DNA from: Acetobacteraceae bacterium
GTDB lineage: Bacteria > Pseudomonadota > Alphaproteobacteria > Acetobacterales > Acetobacteraceae
Length of the DNA stretch: 8,568 bases
Assembly (NCBI GenBank): GCA_014377905.1
Contig: JACMOQ010000124.1
Location: 1 to 8,568, forward strand
Reading direction: 5' to 3'
This document shows, one piece after another, positions 6,863 to 8,568 of this stretch. Made by a program: the position numbers and the translations under genes. The notes beneath the pieces were generated by a model. It did no database searches. It was not told the origin of the DNA and saw only the letters and a list, made by a program, of their open reading frames with translations. Each line of letters starts with the position of its first letter. Position 1 is the first letter of the stretch.

Positions 6863-6884
6863 ACGATAAATCCTTGTGTATCGT
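6863..6884. promoter_or_regulatory. Inverted repeat ACGATA-N10-TATCGT around the pirin ribosome binding site
   Basis: Perfect six-base arms lie at 6863-6868 and 6879-6884 with a ten-base spacer. The left arm abuts the pirin start codon, and the spacer contains the pirin Shine-Dalgarno (AAGGA read on the - strand, 6871-6875). A spacing of 16 bases between arm centres could suit a dimeric repressor. Alternatively the mRNA could form a weak hairpin presenting the ribosome binding site in its loop. No regulator gene is next to it in this window. It could also be chance, since six-base arms are short. Confidence 0.4.
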
Positions 6885-6991
6885 GTTGGTCGCCTAGATG
6901 AGGGCGCCGCGTCCAGGATGAAAGGGGAAGGTGATGGTTATGCTCTATGCGCGTCGCGGCCGTTGCCGGCAGGGTTTTCAGCCAGCATCCC
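6885..6991. other. Helicase-pirin intergenic spacer, nothing certain
   Basis: These 107 bases separate the helicase stop from the inverted repeat at the pirin gene. A promoter for the pirin-EamA pair is expected here on the - strand, but I see no convincing -35/-10 pair. A four-base stem GCCG/CGGC (6959-6970) lies about 20 bases past the helicase stop. It has no T run, so it does not qualify as an intrinsic terminator. No small gene with a plausible ribosome binding site was seen. Confidence 0.5.
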
Positions 6992-8568
6992 TCATCCACG
7001 GGGCTTTCGGAATGGCTTGGAATTGGTGGGCTTGGCGCGGAACGGCTGGCGCGCCGGCATCGGGCCGCTGCCGGCCTGGCTGATACGCGGCTCATTGGCC
7101 GGCATGTCGGCGATGGCCGCGGCGAATGCGTCAGCGACCTCAGCGGCGATTTCAAAGCGCGTGTCGGTATCAAAGATGCGGATTGCGCCAATATCGGCCT
7201 TGGTAACCCCGCCGACCCGGCACAGCAGCGGCAAAATCCATTTCGGATCGGCGCGGTTGTTGCGGCCGACGGAAATGCGGAACTGCACAAAATCACCACT
7301 GCCGGCTGGCGCGTCATTGGGCGCGCGGACGGCGCGGGGCATCGGCGCGGTCGGCTGGGTGTTTTGGCTGACCGCCTCGGCCTGCGGCAACTGCCGGCGA
7401 TAAAGCCGCAACAACGCCGCCGCAATCGCCACCGGATCATGCGCCAGCAGCAGCGCCTCGGCGTCGGCGCGTTCCTGCCCGGCCGGGATTTCCAGCATCG
7501 GATCGGCCAGAAGCCGTTCGCGGTCCTTGTCGGCGATGTCGCTAGCATCGGGCGCGTTCGACCACGCCACCCGCACCCGCGCGGCGTTGGTGATCTGTTC
7601 GGCGCGGCGGCGTTTCGGCTGCGGCACAATCAGCACCGACACGCCCTTGCGCCCGGCCCGCCCGGTGCGGCCACTGCGATGCAGCAGGGTTTCCGGATTG
7701 GTCGGCAGATCGGCATGAACAACCAGATCGAGCGCCGGCAGATCGAGCCCGCGCGCCGCCACATCGGTGCACACACCAACCCGCGCCCGGCCCGAGCGCA
7801 GCGCATCGAGTGCCGACGTCCGTTCGTGCTGGCTGAGTTCGCCTGACAGCATCACCGCCGCAAACCCGCGCCGCACCAGCGCCAGATGCAGCCGCCTGGT
7901 GGTTTCCCGGGTGGCGCAAAACACCAGCGCACCTGGCGCTTCGAATAGGCGCAGGATGTTGACCAGCGCCGCTTCGGTTTCATGGGCCGCAATTACCATC
8001 GCGCGATATTCGATATCGTCATGCGGCACCGTGCGGTCGATGGTGTCGATGCGCAGTGCGTCGCGCTGATATTTCCGGGCGAGATTGGCGATGTCGTGCG
8101 GAATTGTCGCCGAGAACATCAACGTCCGCCGGTCGATCGGCGCGGCCTGGAGGATGAATTCGAGTTCTTCCTGAAAGCCGAGATCGAGCATCTCATCAGC
8201 TTCGTCCAGCACCACCACCCGCAGATGCGACAGATCGAGGTTGCCGCGCCGCAGATGATCGCCGAGGCGGCCAGGCGTGCCGACCACGAAATGAACCCCG
8301 GCATAAAGCGCCCGCTGTTCCTTGCGGATGTCCATTCCGCCAACGCAGGATGCAATCCGCGCCCCGGCATAGAGCCATGCGAGTTCGGACTGCACCTGCA
8401 ACGCCAGTTCCCGCGTCGGCGCGATCACCAGCACCAACGGCGGTCCATGCGGCGGCATTTCGCCGTCCGGCATCAGGGTCGAGGCGACCGCGAGGCCAAA
8501 GGCGACGGTTTTGCCCGATCCGGTGCGGGCCGAGACCAGAAGGTCGCGGCCATCCGCATTGGCCAGCA
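6992..8568 (-). CDS. DEAD-box ATP-dependent RNA helicase with DbpA-type RNA-binding domain, 5' end outside window
   Basis: This RNA helicase probably acts in ribosome assembly or mRNA remodelling, like DeaD/CsdA or DbpA. The frame stays open to the right edge, so the ATG at 8471-8473 is internal. The 31 codons before it encode motif I, SARTGSGKT (visible residues 12-20). About 525 residues are visible; only the start and Q motif (roughly 30-45 residues) should be missing. In order, counting from the first full codon, it has PTRELA (50-55), GG (76-77), TPGR (97-100), DEAD (121-124), SAT (152-154), VFCATRE (215-221), TDVAARGLD (267-275) and HRSGRTGRAG (296-305). A helical linker follows, then a DbpA RNA-binding domain at about 426-486 (FRISVGRNN, ADIGAIRIFD), then a basic Pro/Arg/Lys-rich tail. 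It lies upstream of pirin on the same strand but 129 bases away, so it is likely a separate unit. Confidence 0.95.
   Translation of the reverse strand, partial: LANADGRDLLVSARTGSGKTVAFGLAVASTLMPDGEMPPHGPPLVLVIAPTRELALQVQSELAWLYAGARIASCVGGMDIRKEQRALYAGVHFVVGTPGRLGDHLRRGNLDLSHLRVVVLDEADEMLDLGFQEELEFILQAAPIDRRTLMFSATIPHDIANLARKYQRDALRIDTIDRTVPHDDIEYRAMVIAAHETEAALVNILRLFEAPGALVFCATRETTRRLHLALVRRGFAAVMLSGELSQHERTSALDALRSGRARVGVCTDVAARGLDLPALDLVVHADLPTNPETLLHRSGRTGRAGRKGVSVLIVPQPKRRRAEQITNAARVRVAWSNAPDASDIADKDRERLLADPMLEIPAGQERADAEALLLAHDPVAIAAALLRLYRRQLPQAEAVSQNTQPTAPMPRAVRAPNDAPAGSGDFVQFRISVGRNNRADPKWILPLLCRVGGVTKADIGAIRIFDTDTRFEIAAEVADAFAAAIADMPANEPRISQAGSGPMPARQPFRAKPTNSKPFRKPRG

Noticed and set aside
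6065..6901. 278-codon open frame on the + strand opposite pirin and the EamA start
   Set aside because: It spans the pirin gene and the pirin-EamA junction and has no domain. The metal ligands and ribosome binding site support the - strand genes.
6959..6970. GCCG-TTGC-CGGC hairpin as the helicase terminator
   Set aside because: The stem is only four base pairs and no T tract follows, so it does not meet the pattern of an intrinsic terminator.
6947..7846. 299-codon open frame on the + strand opposite the helicase
   Set aside because: It is rich in Arg, Gly, Ala and His as expected for an antisense shadow of a high-GC gene. The helicase motifs are unambiguous on the other strand.
8471..8473. 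ATG as the start of the helicase
   Set aside because: The 31 codons upstream in the same frame encode the Walker A motif SARTGSGKT, so the gene extends past the right edge.

Overview
The window reads as part of the chromosome of a GC-rich, Gram-negative bacterium, most likely an alphaproteobacterium and possibly Acetobacteraceae/Rhodospirillales. That placement is an inference from strong G/C bias at third codon positions, the protein flavour and an intergenic palindrome resembling alphaproteobacterial dispersed repeats; no rRNA or other marker confirms it. The window is densely coding: nine genes, no gap above about 130 bases, and no tRNA, rRNA, CRISPR, transposase or phage gene seen.

Positions 1-4923 (+ strand) hold a peptide/nickel/opine-type ABC importer operon in the order solute-binding protein (5' end outside the window), permease, permease, ATPase, ATPase. 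After a 20-base gap behind the binding protein, the last four genes are linked by 4-base stop/start overlaps (ATGA, GTGA, GTGA), so they are probably translationally coupled. The architecture is that of Dpp/Opp/Nik/Ddp systems, but the substrate cannot be read from the sequence. Both ATPases are short and lack the cysteine-bearing C-terminal extension of classical OppD/DppD proteins.

Positions 4920-6862 (- strand) hold three genes. A pirin (bicupin, quercetinase-like) gene is followed after 2 bases by an EamA/DMT-family transporter gene, clearly a two-gene unit. After a further 126 bases, which contain a long imperfect palindrome, comes a small two-helix membrane protein that converges on the ABC operon. 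Its stop codon and that of the last ATPase share one palindromic CTAG.

Positions 6992-8568 (- strand) hold a DEAD-box RNA helicase with a C-terminal DbpA-type RNA-binding domain. Its N-terminus lies beyond the right edge. The 129-base gap between helicase and pirin contains a perfect 6-10-6 inverted repeat around the pirin ribosome binding site, the best candidate regulatory site here.

I did not find an evidently new biological system. The points most worth a second look are the inverted repeat at the pirin gene, the palindrome downstream of the EamA gene, the shortened ATPase pair and the overlapping convergent stop codons.
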